From the NCBI GenBank assembly GCA_964432155.1, contig CAYSMF010000008.1, forward strand, positions 39,714-103,713: 64,000 bases of DNA, read 5' to 3'. The translations under genes were made by a program, and so were the position numbers. The DNA comes from UBA10438 sp964432155 (GTDB lineage Bacteria > Bacteroidota > Ignavibacteria > Kapaibacteriales > Kapaibacteriaceae). Shown one piece after another: positions 43,505-52,367 of this stretch (positions are counted from its first letter, which is position 1; every line of letters starts with the position of its first letter). Under the pieces are notes generated by a model. It saw nothing but the letters and a program-made list of their open reading frames with translations, made no database searches and was not told where the DNA came from.

Positions 43505-45766
43505 TTAGTTGCGGATCACGCGCCCATGAGCTGCTGCACGGCCAGTGGTAAGGGTGATCAAATAGACCCCAGGCATCCAGTTGTTGCAGTCGATACGATG
43601 CATTGGAGTTACTCCACTATTGTGGCTCATGTCTGAGTTTAGGACGGTCTCCTGATGTATCTCATTGCCGAGAACATCCACAATGCTAATCCTTGCTGAT
43701 TGTGTCGACGCATCTAATAATTCGGATGGTAGCGCAATCATAAACATGGATGACGAGGGATTTGGGGCAACATCAAGAGTGAGTGTTTTCGGCCCCGTGA
43801 CATCGTCCTCCCGAAGTGCTGCGTCATTGCGAATCGAGGTAGTAGTCACTGATAGTTTCAACATCACAAGTTGTTGGAGTGGCGTTGACGACGTTTGTCC
43901 AATAAGTGTTGTGTCGTTGACCAGTGCAATCCAACTCAGCGGATATTGCAGGGGCGGTCTTGTCGAAATCACATTGAATACTGTTGGCTCGCTGAGGTGA
44001 ACACAGTACACGTTACGCTCATAATCTGAAACATAGGCTCTGTCGCCCTGTAGTGCGAGAGCAACAAGTCGGCTTTCCTGCTGGTTCGCAATTGTAGTAT
44101 ATGCGTGTTCTGAAAGTGAAAACACAGCGAGCGAGGTCGACCCGTTTCTCGAAATCTCGTTTGACAGTGTAATCGCATACAAGGAGTCATTTCTCACTAC
44201 CCAGGAGCGTAGTGACGAAATCGCTGGAAATTCAGTAGATCGAACTAGCTCGCCCCCACGGTATTCTCTCAGCTTCACTATAATCGATGAACGATACACG
44301 GTCGTGTCTACCGAAGCTTGCACGTTCTCTATCGTCCAAATTGCCTTACCAGGTTGGAACGCTAGTACAGAAAGCGTAGAACTAGGAGGTGGCTGTGGTC
44401 TAGCATAGATGCGCCAGTTTCCTCCCTGATCGGTTGAGTACATAAACGCAGCGTTGATAACATTATAGCCCAAAAGTGTATCGGTGCTGCTGGCAATGAA
44501 GAACGATGGCGTTACTTGCTCGCTCGTTCCACAATCCGTCTTGCCTGTGTTCGGATTGACAACAGTGCGTATTGAGACTTCATTCCATAAGGTGGCAATG
44601 GTGCTATCTGGAGCTACGCTAACTGTCCGGCAGGACGTATTTGAGGGCAAGCAACTGCCTCGGATTTCCTTGGGAATCCAAGCGTCGCTCTGTTTGTTCC
44701 GCTGCAACAGCGTTCCGCCAAAGCCTTGGAAAAGGTAGACCCCTCTGTCGGCAGAGCCGACGCTCGTCGACGTGCGGAATGGCACACCCGGGATGTATGA
44801 TTGAACGCTCCATCCCAGGGTTCGGTCCCAAGCACCAATGAATGCGTGTGCGCCGCCAATATGTATAGTTGAGTCCTCGACGTGATAGGACCGCGGCTCG
44901 AACGCAAACACATCTTGCTTCAATAGGTCTTGTTTGCGAGTTGTAAACCTAACGATGGAATCACGAACTACGGATATCGAGCTGGATCGACTGAGCGCGA
45001 TAATGTAGTTACTCCCTGGAACAAGGAGGTAGCTTGACTTAGAAGTGTCAACGACAGAAAATGGACCAAGATTTCGTGACACTGTAAGTAACGTTGTATC
45101 GGTATCGCCTCGCACTGATACAGCAATTAGTGACGCGTCCGGGCTTGTTGCTACTGCTGTAGGCAGTCCCGTTGAAAAAGGCATGCTGATGACTGTGTCA
45201 GTTGCAGTGCCAGCGTAACCAATAACGCGCACGAAACCACTTCCAGCAAGTGTGATGTGAGAACGAGATGCACTCGCACATGTCACCGAGTATTGGTTCC
45301 ACGTTTGATCGATATCTAATGAGCCCGCCTTCGTTAAAACGACCTCGCCAGCACTGGTGCAGAACAGGGTCCGGTCGTCTGAATCACCCAGCACTGTGAT
45401 CTGGCCAAGTGTGGAGAAGCTCAGAGAGTCCGTGATTGCACCATCCTGAATTCTGTATAAGCGTCGTCGATCTCGTGTTGGGAGTACAATCGTGCTTCCA
45501 TCATTTCTCTGCTGTGCCAACTGAATTGGGATGATTGAAAGCGTCGAAACTCCCTTGCTATAATGAACGCCTTCGCGCGAAGCATGGGCAATCATGCCGT
45601 CGGAGCGCAAGAATGCGTGGCCTGATTCTTCAGCCCATGAGGCGAGGAAGGAGCCTGTCAGTTCAAGAACGTCCGCCGTCGTTGGTACTGGCTGACAACA
45701 TGCCTCAATTGTATGTGACAACAGCAATGCAGCGGCGGCGACTATACTGTAGAGGGATGGTCTCAT
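43505..45766 (-). CDS. Large secreted protein with T9SS type A sorting domain
   Basis: A 753-residue protein. It has an N-terminal signal peptide (hydrophobic residues 8-17). The body, beta-rich with repeated DGxxW/SS-type strands such as TDQGGNWRIYARP, suggests a beta-propeller, but I do not recognise a family. The last 85 residues are a clear T9SS sorting domain: VAPNPSSSMFMI, ISIVDVLGNEI and WMPGVYLITLTTG ... RVIRN. It should be exported across the outer membrane and anchored or released at the surface. Base composition is more AT-rich than in the ribosomal block. No promoter or ribosome site was found. Confidence 0.85.
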   Translation of the reverse strand: MRPSLYSIVAAAALLLSHTIEACCQPVPTTADVLELTGSFLASWAEESGHAFLRSDGMIAHASREGVHYSKGVSTLSIIPIQLAQQRNDGSTIVLPTRDRRRLYRIQDGAITDSLSFSTLGQITVLGDSDDRTLFCTSAGEVVLTKAGSLDIDQTWNQYSVTCASASRSHITLAGSGFVRVIGYAGTATDTVISMPFSTGLPTAVATSPDASLIAVSVRGDTDTTLLTVSRNLGPFSVVDTSKSSYLLVPGSNYIIALSRSSSISVVRDSIVRFTTRKQDLLKQDVFAFEPRSYHVEDSTIHIGGAHAFIGAWDRTLGWSVQSYIPGVPFRTSTSVGSADRGVYLFQGFGGTLLQRNKQSDAWIPKEIRGSCLPSNTSCRTVSVAPDSTIATLWNEVSIRTVVNPNTGKTDCGTSEQVTPSFFIASSTDTLLGYNVINAAFMYSTDQGGNWRIYARPQPPPSSTLSVLAFQPGKAIWTIENVQASVDTTVYRSSIIVKLREYRGGELVRSTEFPAISSLRSWVVRNDSLYAITLSNEISRNGSTSLAVFSLSEHAYTTIANQQESRLVALALQGDRAYVSDYERNVYCVHLSEPTVFNVISTRPPLQYPLSWIALVNDTTLIGQTSSTPLQQLVMLKLSVTTTSIRNDAALREDDVTGPKTLTLDVAPNPSSSMFMIALPSELLDASTQSARISIVDVLGNEIHQETVLNSDMSHNSGVTPMHRIDCNNWMPGVYLITLTTGRAAAHGRVIRN

Positions 45767-45814
45767 GGTTGACTTGTGTGTGGGTGGCGACTCGAATCAA
45801 TCATCGGATGGTTA

Positions 45815-46546
45815 CTATGGTGATGCACACACAACATAGCAGCCGCTCAACCAGTTAGGGGGCAGAGTGTTTGGTACCGGTATATGGCCAAACGTTGCAG
45901 ACTTCGAGCAAGCACCAACCGATGCAAGTGACACGCGCCTAGTGCGCAGTAACGGGGGCGACACGCTGTGGTCATTGCAGAGCCCATATACAATCTCGCA
46001 ATGACCGTAGCCTGTATCGCAAGGGAGTATGTTAAGCGTAAAAGAGGAATCGGTCGATGCCTCAACACAAATACTTGGTGTCCGCATTGTTACGAATGTT
46101 TCAACCGGACATCCTGGGACGCTGTCGAGACATGGGGCGTAATTCTTCATTGCGACTAGTACATACTCCTCGGCCATTCGCCAGTAGTCTTCATCGACTG
46201 TCTTTCCCTCAAGGCAAAACTTGTCGACGAAACGCCATTGGACGATTCGTACTTCGCATACTCCATTGCATTTCCGATAGCAAAAGCGAGCTTCTGTGAC
46301 GCAGCCTTTGTATGTAAAGTATGGCGTCCATGTTGAGTTCCATGTACATCCACCACTCGGAGGCGGACACTGTGCGGTTGCGACTCTCGACGACAATGTT
46401 AGCAAAATGACGGTCATAACCCAGAATGCCGTGATTGCAACCTGAAACAAACCAATGTTGCTAACGCCACTTGGCCGCCCAGCCAAACCTATCTCCGTCT
46501 CTCTCTTTTCGAGCACCATGATTATTTTCCGTATATCTAAAAACAA
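45815..46546 (-). CDS. Cys-rich secreted protein of unknown function
   Basis: Up to 243 residues with an internal hydrophobic segment (about 34-52, VAITAFWVMTVILLTLSS) ending at ATAQC, which looks like a signal peptide. The mature part has about 17 Cys (for example CPPPSGGC, FCYRKCNGVC), suggesting disulphides. I do not recognise a family. The start is uncertain: ATG 46546, 46519 (MVLEKRE) or 46420 (MTVILLT) are all possible. It lies 48 nt upstream of the T9SS gene in the same direction, so the two may be an operon. No sorting domain was seen. Confidence 0.6.
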   Translation of the reverse strand: MFLDIRKIIMVLEKRETEIGLAGRPSGVSNIGLFQVAITAFWVMTVILLTLSSRVATAQCPPPSGGCTWNSTWTPYFTYKGCVTEARFCYRKCNGVCEVRIVQWRFVDKFCLEGKTVDEDYWRMAEEYVLVAMKNYAPCLDSVPGCPVETFVTMRTPSICVEASTDSSFTLNILPCDTGYGHCEIVYGLCNDHSVSPPLLRTRRVSLASVGACSKSATFGHIPVPNTLPPNWLSGCYVVCASP

Positions 46547-46886
46547 CGCACTGTTCTAAAATGTGCTAGTCTAAACCACCTCAACAAAATAGAGAACGCT
46601 GCTAAGAAACCCCAACTCGCTTGCCCCCCCCACTTTTTCGCCCCACATACCCCCTTGCATAGGTCTCAAACTTTGCAGACCTTTGCACCCCAACAATGAC
46701 GCACACGGTCATCCATATTGAGGCACGACGACGACTCACGCTGCGGGAAGCCCGGCAGCATGAGTCGCGCCACTAAGCGCACTCTGCGCGCCGCCCCCGC
46801 AGCGAAGCCCCCTCGATGAGCATCTGCAATGTCTGCGCTCATCGACCGCGACTTCTCCGTAACTGAAGATCACATAAGGGACTGCC
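46547..46886. promoter_or_regulatory. Divergent intergenic region with hairpins upstream of the arginine operon
   Basis: A 340-nt region without a gene, between divergent operons. It contains a C8 run (46624-46631) and two inverted repeats. One is CGACTCACGCTGC (46732-46744) with GCAGCATGAGTCG (46755-46767), with one mismatch and an inner GGG/CCC. The other is CGATGAGC (46814-46821) with GCTCATCG (46837-46844). They could be operator or leader structures for the arginine genes. I see no exact promoter match; AAACTTTG at 46668-46675 is a one-mismatch -7 candidate. Confidence 0.5.
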
Positions 46887-47429
46887 ATGACGTTTGATAT
46901 CATGGTGGCCGATGACCGTCATTTCTCCTATGCGGAAGAGATCGTTGAAACGATCTTTACAGCTGCTCAGCAGCGTGGAACCGGCATCGCCAAACGAACA
47001 CCCGAGTACATCATGCAGAAGATGCACGAGGGGAAAGCAATTATCGCACTCACCGAAGACGGCGCGTTCGCAGGGTTTTGCTACATCGAGACGTGGGAAC
47101 ACAATCGATATGTGGCAAACTCTGGTCTGATCGTCAAGCCTGAATATCGTCAGCACCATCTTGCTCGACGCATTAAACGCGCTGCGTTTGATCTGTCGCG
47201 CGCGAAGTATCCCGACGCGAAGATCTTTGGCATCACGACAAGTGCAGCCGTCATGAAGATCAATGCTGACCTAGGATACCGTCCGGTCCACTTCTCAGCG
47301 CTCACCACCGACGAAGCATTCTGGAAGGGCTGCCAGTCGTGCCCGAATTACGACATTCTTCAGCGCACACATCAAGCGATGTGTCTGTGCACAGGTATGC
47401 TGTACGATCCAACGGAGGCACAACGATGA
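46887..47429 (+). CDS. GNAT acetyltransferase heading the arginine operon
   Basis: A 180-residue GNAT-fold acyltransferase. It has GLIVKPEYRQHHLARRIKRA, where the acetyl-CoA loop (RxxxxA/G) is divergent, and a C-terminal CQSCPNYDIL ... CLCTGML with four closely spaced Cys that could bind metal. Similar GNAT proteins head arginine operons of other Bacteroidetes and are candidates for N-acyl-glutamate synthesis, since argA and argJ are absent here. That role is inferred from position. AAGGG precedes ATG 46887; the stop overlaps argG (ATGA). Confidence 0.75.
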   Translation: MTFDIMVADDRHFSYAEEIVETIFTAAQQRGTGIAKRTPEYIMQKMHEGKAIIALTEDGAFAGFCYIETWEHNRYVANSGLIVKPEYRQHHLARRIKRAAFDLSRAKYPDAKIFGITTSAAVMKINADLGYRPVHFSALTTDEAFWKGCQSCPNYDILQRTHQAMCLCTGMLYDPTEAQR

Positions 47430-48631
47430 ACCGCGTTCTTCTCGCATTTAGTGGTGGACTCGACACGACGTACTGCGCGCGCTATCTGACCGTAGATCAC
47501 GGAATGGAAGTGCATACGGTGGTCGTAAACACTGGTGGCTTTACCGCTGATGAACTCGACCGTATTGCAGCACGTGCACATGCGTGTGGTGTTGCATCGC
47601 ACACAGCGCTCGATTGTACACAGGATTTATATGATCAGGTGCTTCGCTTCTGCATCGCAGGCAACGTGCTCAAGAATGCGACGTATCCATTGAGCGTAAG
47701 CGCCGAACGTATCGTGCAAGCAACCGCGATCGCACAACATGCGTTGTCGATTGGTGCAACACATCTCGCGCACGGCAGCACGGGCGCAGGGAACGACCAA
47801 GTACGATTTGATGTGGTGTTCCGCATCGTGTGTCCAGATCTTCCTGTGCTGACGCCGATTCGCGATCAACAGCTCTCACGCGCTGATGAGATTGCGTACG
47901 TGACGAAGCATGGTGTAGAGGGTGAATGGACGAAGGCTGCATACTCGATTAACCAAGGTCTGTGGGGAACATCCGTTGGTGGACGTGAAACACTGACATC
48001 GAACGAGCCACTGCCGGATAGCGCATGGCCGTCGTCGCAGCTTCCAGAGCCCGATCCAGCGAGCAACGAGCGCATCGTTCTTCGCTTCGAAGCCGGACAT
48101 CCCGTTGCTATCAATGGCACACGAATGTCTCCCGTAGATGCGATTCGCATGCTCAATGAGCGCGGCGCATGCTGGCGTATCGGACGTGATATGCATGTGG
48201 GCGATACGATCATCGGCATCAAGGGTCGCGTAGCATTCGAAGCACCAGCAGCAATGATGATTATCAAAGCACACCACTTGCTTGAAAAGCACACTCTCAC
48301 GAAGTGGCAGCTGATGTTCAAGGATCAGTTTGCGTTGTGGTACGGACAACTCCTCCACGAGGGGAATGCTCTCGAGCCAGCGATGCGTGATATCGAAGCA
48401 TTCCTCGAAAGCTCGCAGCGATGCGTCACGGGTGACGTGATCATTCGTTGTAGCGTAGGATCATTCCTGCTGGAAGGAGTCGAGTCGACAAACGATCTCA
48501 TGCGCTCGTCTGTTGCGACCTATGGCGAAGAACAAAAGGCGTGGACTGGCGACGATGTGCGCGGGTTCGCACGCATCGCAGCGATGCAAACCAGTATCTG
48601 GCATGCCGTCCATGGGGAGGATGCACGATGA
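47426..48631 (+). CDS. argG: Argininosuccinate synthase
   Basis: A 401-residue enzyme joining citrulline and aspartate with ATP. The P-loop AFSGGLDTTYC is at residues 6-16, and the AHGSTGAGNDQVRF segment, which binds ATP/citrulline, is near 113-126. The start ATG 47426 has CGGAGG upstream and overlaps the GNAT stop (ATGA). A longer in-frame start is rejected. The stop overlaps argC. Confidence 0.94.
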   Translation: MNRVLLAFSGGLDTTYCARYLTVDHGMEVHTVVVNTGGFTADELDRIAARAHACGVASHTALDCTQDLYDQVLRFCIAGNVLKNATYPLSVSAERIVQATAIAQHALSIGATHLAHGSTGAGNDQVRFDVVFRIVCPDLPVLTPIRDQQLSRADEIAYVTKHGVEGEWTKAAYSINQGLWGTSVGGRETLTSNEPLPDSAWPSSQLPEPDPASNERIVLRFEAGHPVAINGTRMSPVDAIRMLNERGACWRIGRDMHVGDTIIGIKGRVAFEAPAAMMIIKAHHLLEKHTLTKWQLMFKDQFALWYGQLLHEGNALEPAMRDIEAFLESSQRCVTGDVIIRCSVGSFLLEGVESTNDLMRSSVATYGEEQKAWTGDDVRGFARIAAMQTSIWHAVHGEDAR

Positions 48632-49575
48632 AGCTCGCTATCGTTGGTGGAGCCGGGTATACCGGTGGGGAAGTGCTGCGCTACGTGCTGCAGCATCCCG
48701 AGCTGCGCTCGTGGGACGTTGAGGTGGTCAGCGCGTCGCATGCAGGAAAGCCTGTGTGGCACGCTCACGGTGATCTTGAAGGATACACGCCGCTTGTGTT
48801 TGCTGAAGCATACACTGGTGCGGATGTGACGATTCTGTGTCTTGGTCATGGGGCTTCCACAGCATGGATGGCCGAGCACAACATCGATGCACATCAACGC
48901 GTGATTGATCTTGGTAACGACTTCCGTATCGAGCATGGATCGTCACCCTGGGTGTACGGTCTGCCCGAGATGCATCGCGAGCGTATTCGGACAGCAACAC
49001 GTGTGGCAAACCCTGGGTGCTTTGCTACGGCGATCCAACTTGGGTTACTCCCGCTTGCAACGAGTGGACATTGCACTGGGGATATTGTGGTGCACGCAGT
49101 GACGGGCTCGACTGGAGCAGGGCAAGCCCCTTCGCCGACGTCGCACTACTCGTGGCGCGAGCATAACATGCAAGCGTACAAGGTGTTCGAGCATCAGCAC
49201 GAACCGGAAATGCGTCAAACACTTGGCGATGTGCGTATGCACTTTGTGCCCGTGCGAGGTCCGTTCACGCGCGGTATCTATGCGTCGATCGTTCTTCCTG
49301 GCGACTTCGACCGTGATGCCGTGCTTGCACAGTATCGCGAAATGTATGCGACACATCCAATGGTGCGCGTGATGGATGGATCACCGGATTTGAAGTCGGT
49401 CGTGAACACATCGCTCTGTCGCATCGGCATTGCGGCAAGTGATTCGGCACTTGTCATCACGAGTGTGATCGACAACCTTGGTAAGGGGGCTGCCGGACAA
49501 GCCATGCAAAATCTGAATCTGATGTGTGGCTTCGAGGAAACGTTGGGTCTGTTTGCAAAACCACTCGCCTACTAA
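48628..49575 (+). CDS. argC: N-acetyl-gamma-glutamyl-phosphate reductase
   Basis: A 315-residue NADPH-dependent reductase, the third step of arginine synthesis. It has the nucleotide-binding GGAGYTGGEVL at the start, the catalytic Cys in ANPGCFATAI (about residue 132) and the GKGAAGQAMQNLNLM signature near the end. Substrate may be N-acetyl or N-succinyl. ATG 48628 overlaps argG by 4 nt. Confidence 0.94.
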   Translation: MKLAIVGGAGYTGGEVLRYVLQHPELRSWDVEVVSASHAGKPVWHAHGDLEGYTPLVFAEAYTGADVTILCLGHGASTAWMAEHNIDAHQRVIDLGNDFRIEHGSSPWVYGLPEMHRERIRTATRVANPGCFATAIQLGLLPLATSGHCTGDIVVHAVTGSTGAGQAPSPTSHYSWREHNMQAYKVFEHQHEPEMRQTLGDVRMHFVPVRGPFTRGIYASIVLPGDFDRDAVLAQYREMYATHPMVRVMDGSPDLKSVVNTSLCRIGIAASDSALVITSVIDNLGKGAAGQAMQNLNLMCGFEETLGLFAKPLAY

Positions 49576-49585
49576 GGGAGCTACG

Positions 49586-50548
49586 ATGAAGCGGTTTACA
49601 TCTGTACACGACGTTGTTGCTGGACCTGGTTTGCGTGTAATGCTGGACGAAGCACATGCGTATGCGCAGGATCCATGGCGCACACCTGATCTCGGCGCAC
49701 GCAAGACGGTTGGTTTGCTGTTTATGAATCCATCGCTCCGCACGCGCATGAGCACGCATAAGGCTGCCACGATGCTCGGAGCCGACGTGATCGTGTTGAA
49801 TGCGGGCAGCGACTCGTGGACGCTCGAAACACGCGATGGCGTGATCATGGATGGTACCACAACAGAGCACATGAAGGAAGCCGCGGCAGTGATGGGTGCA
49901 TACTGCGATGTGCTTGGTTTGCGCACGTTCGCTTCGCTTACTGATCGCGATGCCGACTACGCTGAAGATGTACTCGAGAAGTTCATCGCCTACGCTGGAC
50001 GTCCGGTTGTAAGCCTCGAGAGTGCTACGCGCCATCCGTTGCAGAGCTTTGCCGATCTCATTACGATTGAGCAGCACAAGACGGTTGCACGACCTAAGGT
50101 AGTGCTCACATGGGCACCACATCCCAAGGCGTTGCCGCAAGCAGTTGCGAATTCCTTCGTGGAGTGGATGCGTCACGCGGATGTCGACCTTGTGGTTGCA
50201 CATCCAGAAGGATATGAACTCGACCCATCGTTTATCGGTGATGCAACAGTGACACATGATCAGGATGAAGCACTTCGGGGTGCTCACTTCGTCTACGCGA
50301 AGAACTGGTCGAGCTATGCCGAGTATGGAGCGATTCTCTCGCGCGACATGTCATGGACAGTGAGTGCTGAGAAGATGGCGCTCACTGACAATGCGAAGTT
50401 CATGCACTGCTTGCCCGTGCGTCGTAACATGATCGTTACTGACGACGTATTGGACAGTCCGATGTCCATCGTGATCCCGCAGGCAGCAAACCGTGTTGTA
50501 TCTGCGCAAACCGTGCTCGCTCGACTGCTTGCAGGAGAGCGCATATGA
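49586..50548 (+). CDS. argF': N-acetylornithine (or N-succinylornithine) carbamoyltransferase
   Basis: A 320-residue enzyme of the AOTCase/SOTCase branch, not ordinary OTCase. It has the carbamoyl-phosphate motif NPSLRTRMST, WTLETRDGVIMDG, ESATRHPLQSFAD, TWAPHPKALPQAV and HCLPVRRN. In AOTCase (Xanthomonas) Glu92 and in SOTCase (Bacteroides) Pro90 selects the substrate; the matching residue here, in MDGTTTEH, is Thr, so the acyl group cannot be predicted. Overlaps argB by 4 nt. GGGAG precedes ATG 49586. Confidence 0.92.
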   Translation: MKRFTSVHDVVAGPGLRVMLDEAHAYAQDPWRTPDLGARKTVGLLFMNPSLRTRMSTHKAATMLGADVIVLNAGSDSWTLETRDGVIMDGTTTEHMKEAAAVMGAYCDVLGLRTFASLTDRDADYAEDVLEKFIAYAGRPVVSLESATRHPLQSFADLITIEQHKTVARPKVVLTWAPHPKALPQAVANSFVEWMRHADVDLVVAHPEGYELDPSFIGDATVTHDQDEALRGAHFVYAKNWSSYAEYGAILSRDMSWTVSAEKMALTDNAKFMHCLPVRRNMIVTDDVLDSPMSIVIPQAANRVVSAQTVLARLLAGERI

Positions 50549-51315
50549 AGGTGATCAAAATCGGTGGGGCAGTGATCGATACGCCCGAGTTACGCCAGCA
50601 AGTGCTGGCTGCAATTGCACAGCATGGAGAACCATGCGTCGTTGTGCACGGCGGCGGTGTGATCGCCACACGGCTCGCTCAGCAACTCAATGTGCCGCAA
50701 ACAATGGTCGAGGGACGTCGTGTCACCGATGCGGCAACACTTGAGATTGTCGTGATGGCCTACGCCGGCAACGTTAACAAGACACTTGTCGCCGAGCTGC
50801 ATGCGGCTGGGTGTACGAGCATCGGCGTTACTGGTGCCGATGCCCATCTTGTACGTGCACATCGTCGACAGCATCCAACGATCGACTTCGGATTTGTTGG
50901 TGATGTCGATCACGTCGATGCAGACCGACTCCGCACGTTCCTCCAGCAAGGCGTCAGCGTTGTTGTAGCGCCCATCACGCATGATGGCAACGGGCAACTG
51001 CTCAACACCAATGCCGATACAATGGCTGCAGAGATCGCCATCGCGCTCGCAGCAGCTCGAGTGCAAGACGAAGAGACCGTCTCGCTCCACTTCGTCTTTG
51101 AACATCGCGGCGTGCTCGCATCGATTGACGATGCACAGTCATGCATCCCTGAACTCACCGCCGACGATGTTGCATCGTTGATTGAGCGTGGAGTGATTAC
51201 AAAGGGTATGATGCCCAAGATCACGAACGCACTCCGCGCATCGGCTGCTGGTGTTGCGACAGTGATTCAGCATGTAGAAGACTGCGGAACACTTACGGGG
51301 ACGCGTGTCCTATGA
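50545..51315 (+). CDS. argB: N-acetylglutamate kinase
   Basis: A 256-residue amino-acid kinase phosphorylating N-acyl-glutamate. It has VIKIGGAVID, VVVHGGGVIA, the NADTMAAEIA substrate segment and ITKGMMPKITNAL near the C-terminus. There is no N-terminal helix of the kind seen in arginine-inhibited hexameric forms. It is coupled to both neighbours by ATGA overlaps. Confidence 0.93.
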   Translation: MKVIKIGGAVIDTPELRQQVLAAIAQHGEPCVVVHGGGVIATRLAQQLNVPQTMVEGRRVTDAATLEIVVMAYAGNVNKTLVAELHAAGCTSIGVTGADAHLVRAHRRQHPTIDFGFVGDVDHVDADRLRTFLQQGVSVVVAPITHDGNGQLLNTNADTMAAEIAIALAAARVQDEETVSLHFVFEHRGVLASIDDAQSCIPELTADDVASLIERGVITKGMMPKITNALRASAAGVATVIQHVEDCGTLTGTRVL

Positions 51316-52367
51316 TCGATCTTCTTACAAAGCTTATCGCTATACAGTCCTTCTCGCGCGAAGAACATGCAACGGCCGATATCATCGAAGCAGTGCTGCG
51401 CAATGCCGGATGTCCGGTAACGCGCATTGGCAACAATGTGGTATCGCTGCCTCCCGCAGACAGACGTCCTGTGTGGCTCTTGAATTCGCATCATGATACC
51501 GTTCGGCCAGGGGGCGGGTGGACAAAAGATCCGCTGACTCCTACGGTCGTAGATGGACGTTTGTATGGTCTGGGCTCCAACGATGCAGGCGGCGCGCTCG
51601 TCATGATGCTCGCTGCCTATCTGCACTTCGCCTCGCGCACAGACACGCCCGTGCAATTCGCCTTCGCAGCAACTGCAGAAGAGGAAATCAGCGGCGAGCA
51701 TGGCATGGCACTGCTTACGCGCGATGTGTTCCCAACATATCCCATTGCCTGTGCACTTGTTGGTGAGCCAACACAGATGCACATGGCAATCGCCGAACGC
51801 GGCCTCATGGTGCTTGATTGCACATGGCACGGACGCACGGGGCATGCAGCGCGCAAGGAAGGCGTCAACGCTATCTATGCGGCATTGCGGGATCTCGAGT
51901 GGTTTCGCTCGTATGAATTCCCGAACACAAGGTCTGACCTTGGCGAAGTATCGATGACGGTAACGCAGATCAATGCTGGGTCGCAGCACAACGTTGTGCC
52001 CGATGTCTGCACTGCTGTCGTTGACGTGCGCATACCAGGATCACATACGCATGAAGACGTCCTTGCGGAGATCCAGCAGCATGTTGCGTGCACATGTGTG
52101 CCGCGCTCGATGCGACTGCGATCATCGTCGATTGCATTAGATCACCCGCTTGTGCGCGTCGGTGGTGCCCTCGGTATGCATACCTACGCGAGCCCGACGA
52201 TGTCCGATCAGGCATTGTTGCCGGTCGGAGTGCCATCACTGAAGATTGGACCAGGCGATAGCGCGCGATCGCATACGCCAGACGAATGGATTGGTATCGA
52301 CGAAGTTGAACACGGCATCGCAACATTCATCCATCTCCTCGAATCAACACTTCGGAGTCTGCAATGA
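51312..52367 (+). CDS. argE': M20-family deacylase (probable N-acyl-citrulline deacylase)
   Basis: A 351-residue M20 metallopeptidase. Metal and catalytic residues are visible: NSHHDTV (His, Asp), GSNDAGGA (bridging Asp), AAEEEISGEHG (catalytic Glu and ligand), VGEPT and the last His in SHTPDEW. In an operon with argF', the expected substrate is N-acetyl- or N-succinyl-citrulline, releasing citrulline for ArgG. Ordinary N-acetylornithine deacetylase activity is an alternative. ATGA overlaps at both ends. Confidence 0.85.
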   Translation: MIDLLTKLIAIQSFSREEHATADIIEAVLRNAGCPVTRIGNNVVSLPPADRRPVWLLNSHHDTVRPGGGWTKDPLTPTVVDGRLYGLGSNDAGGALVMMLAAYLHFASRTDTPVQFAFAATAEEEISGEHGMALLTRDVFPTYPIACALVGEPTQMHMAIAERGLMVLDCTWHGRTGHAARKEGVNAIYAALRDLEWFRSYEFPNTRSDLGEVSMTVTQINAGSQHNVVPDVCTAVVDVRIPGSHTHEDVLAEIQQHVACTCVPRSMRLRSSSIALDHPLVRVGGALGMHTYASPTMSDQALLPVGVPSLKIGPGDSARSHTPDEWIGIDEVEHGIATFIHLLESTLRSLQ

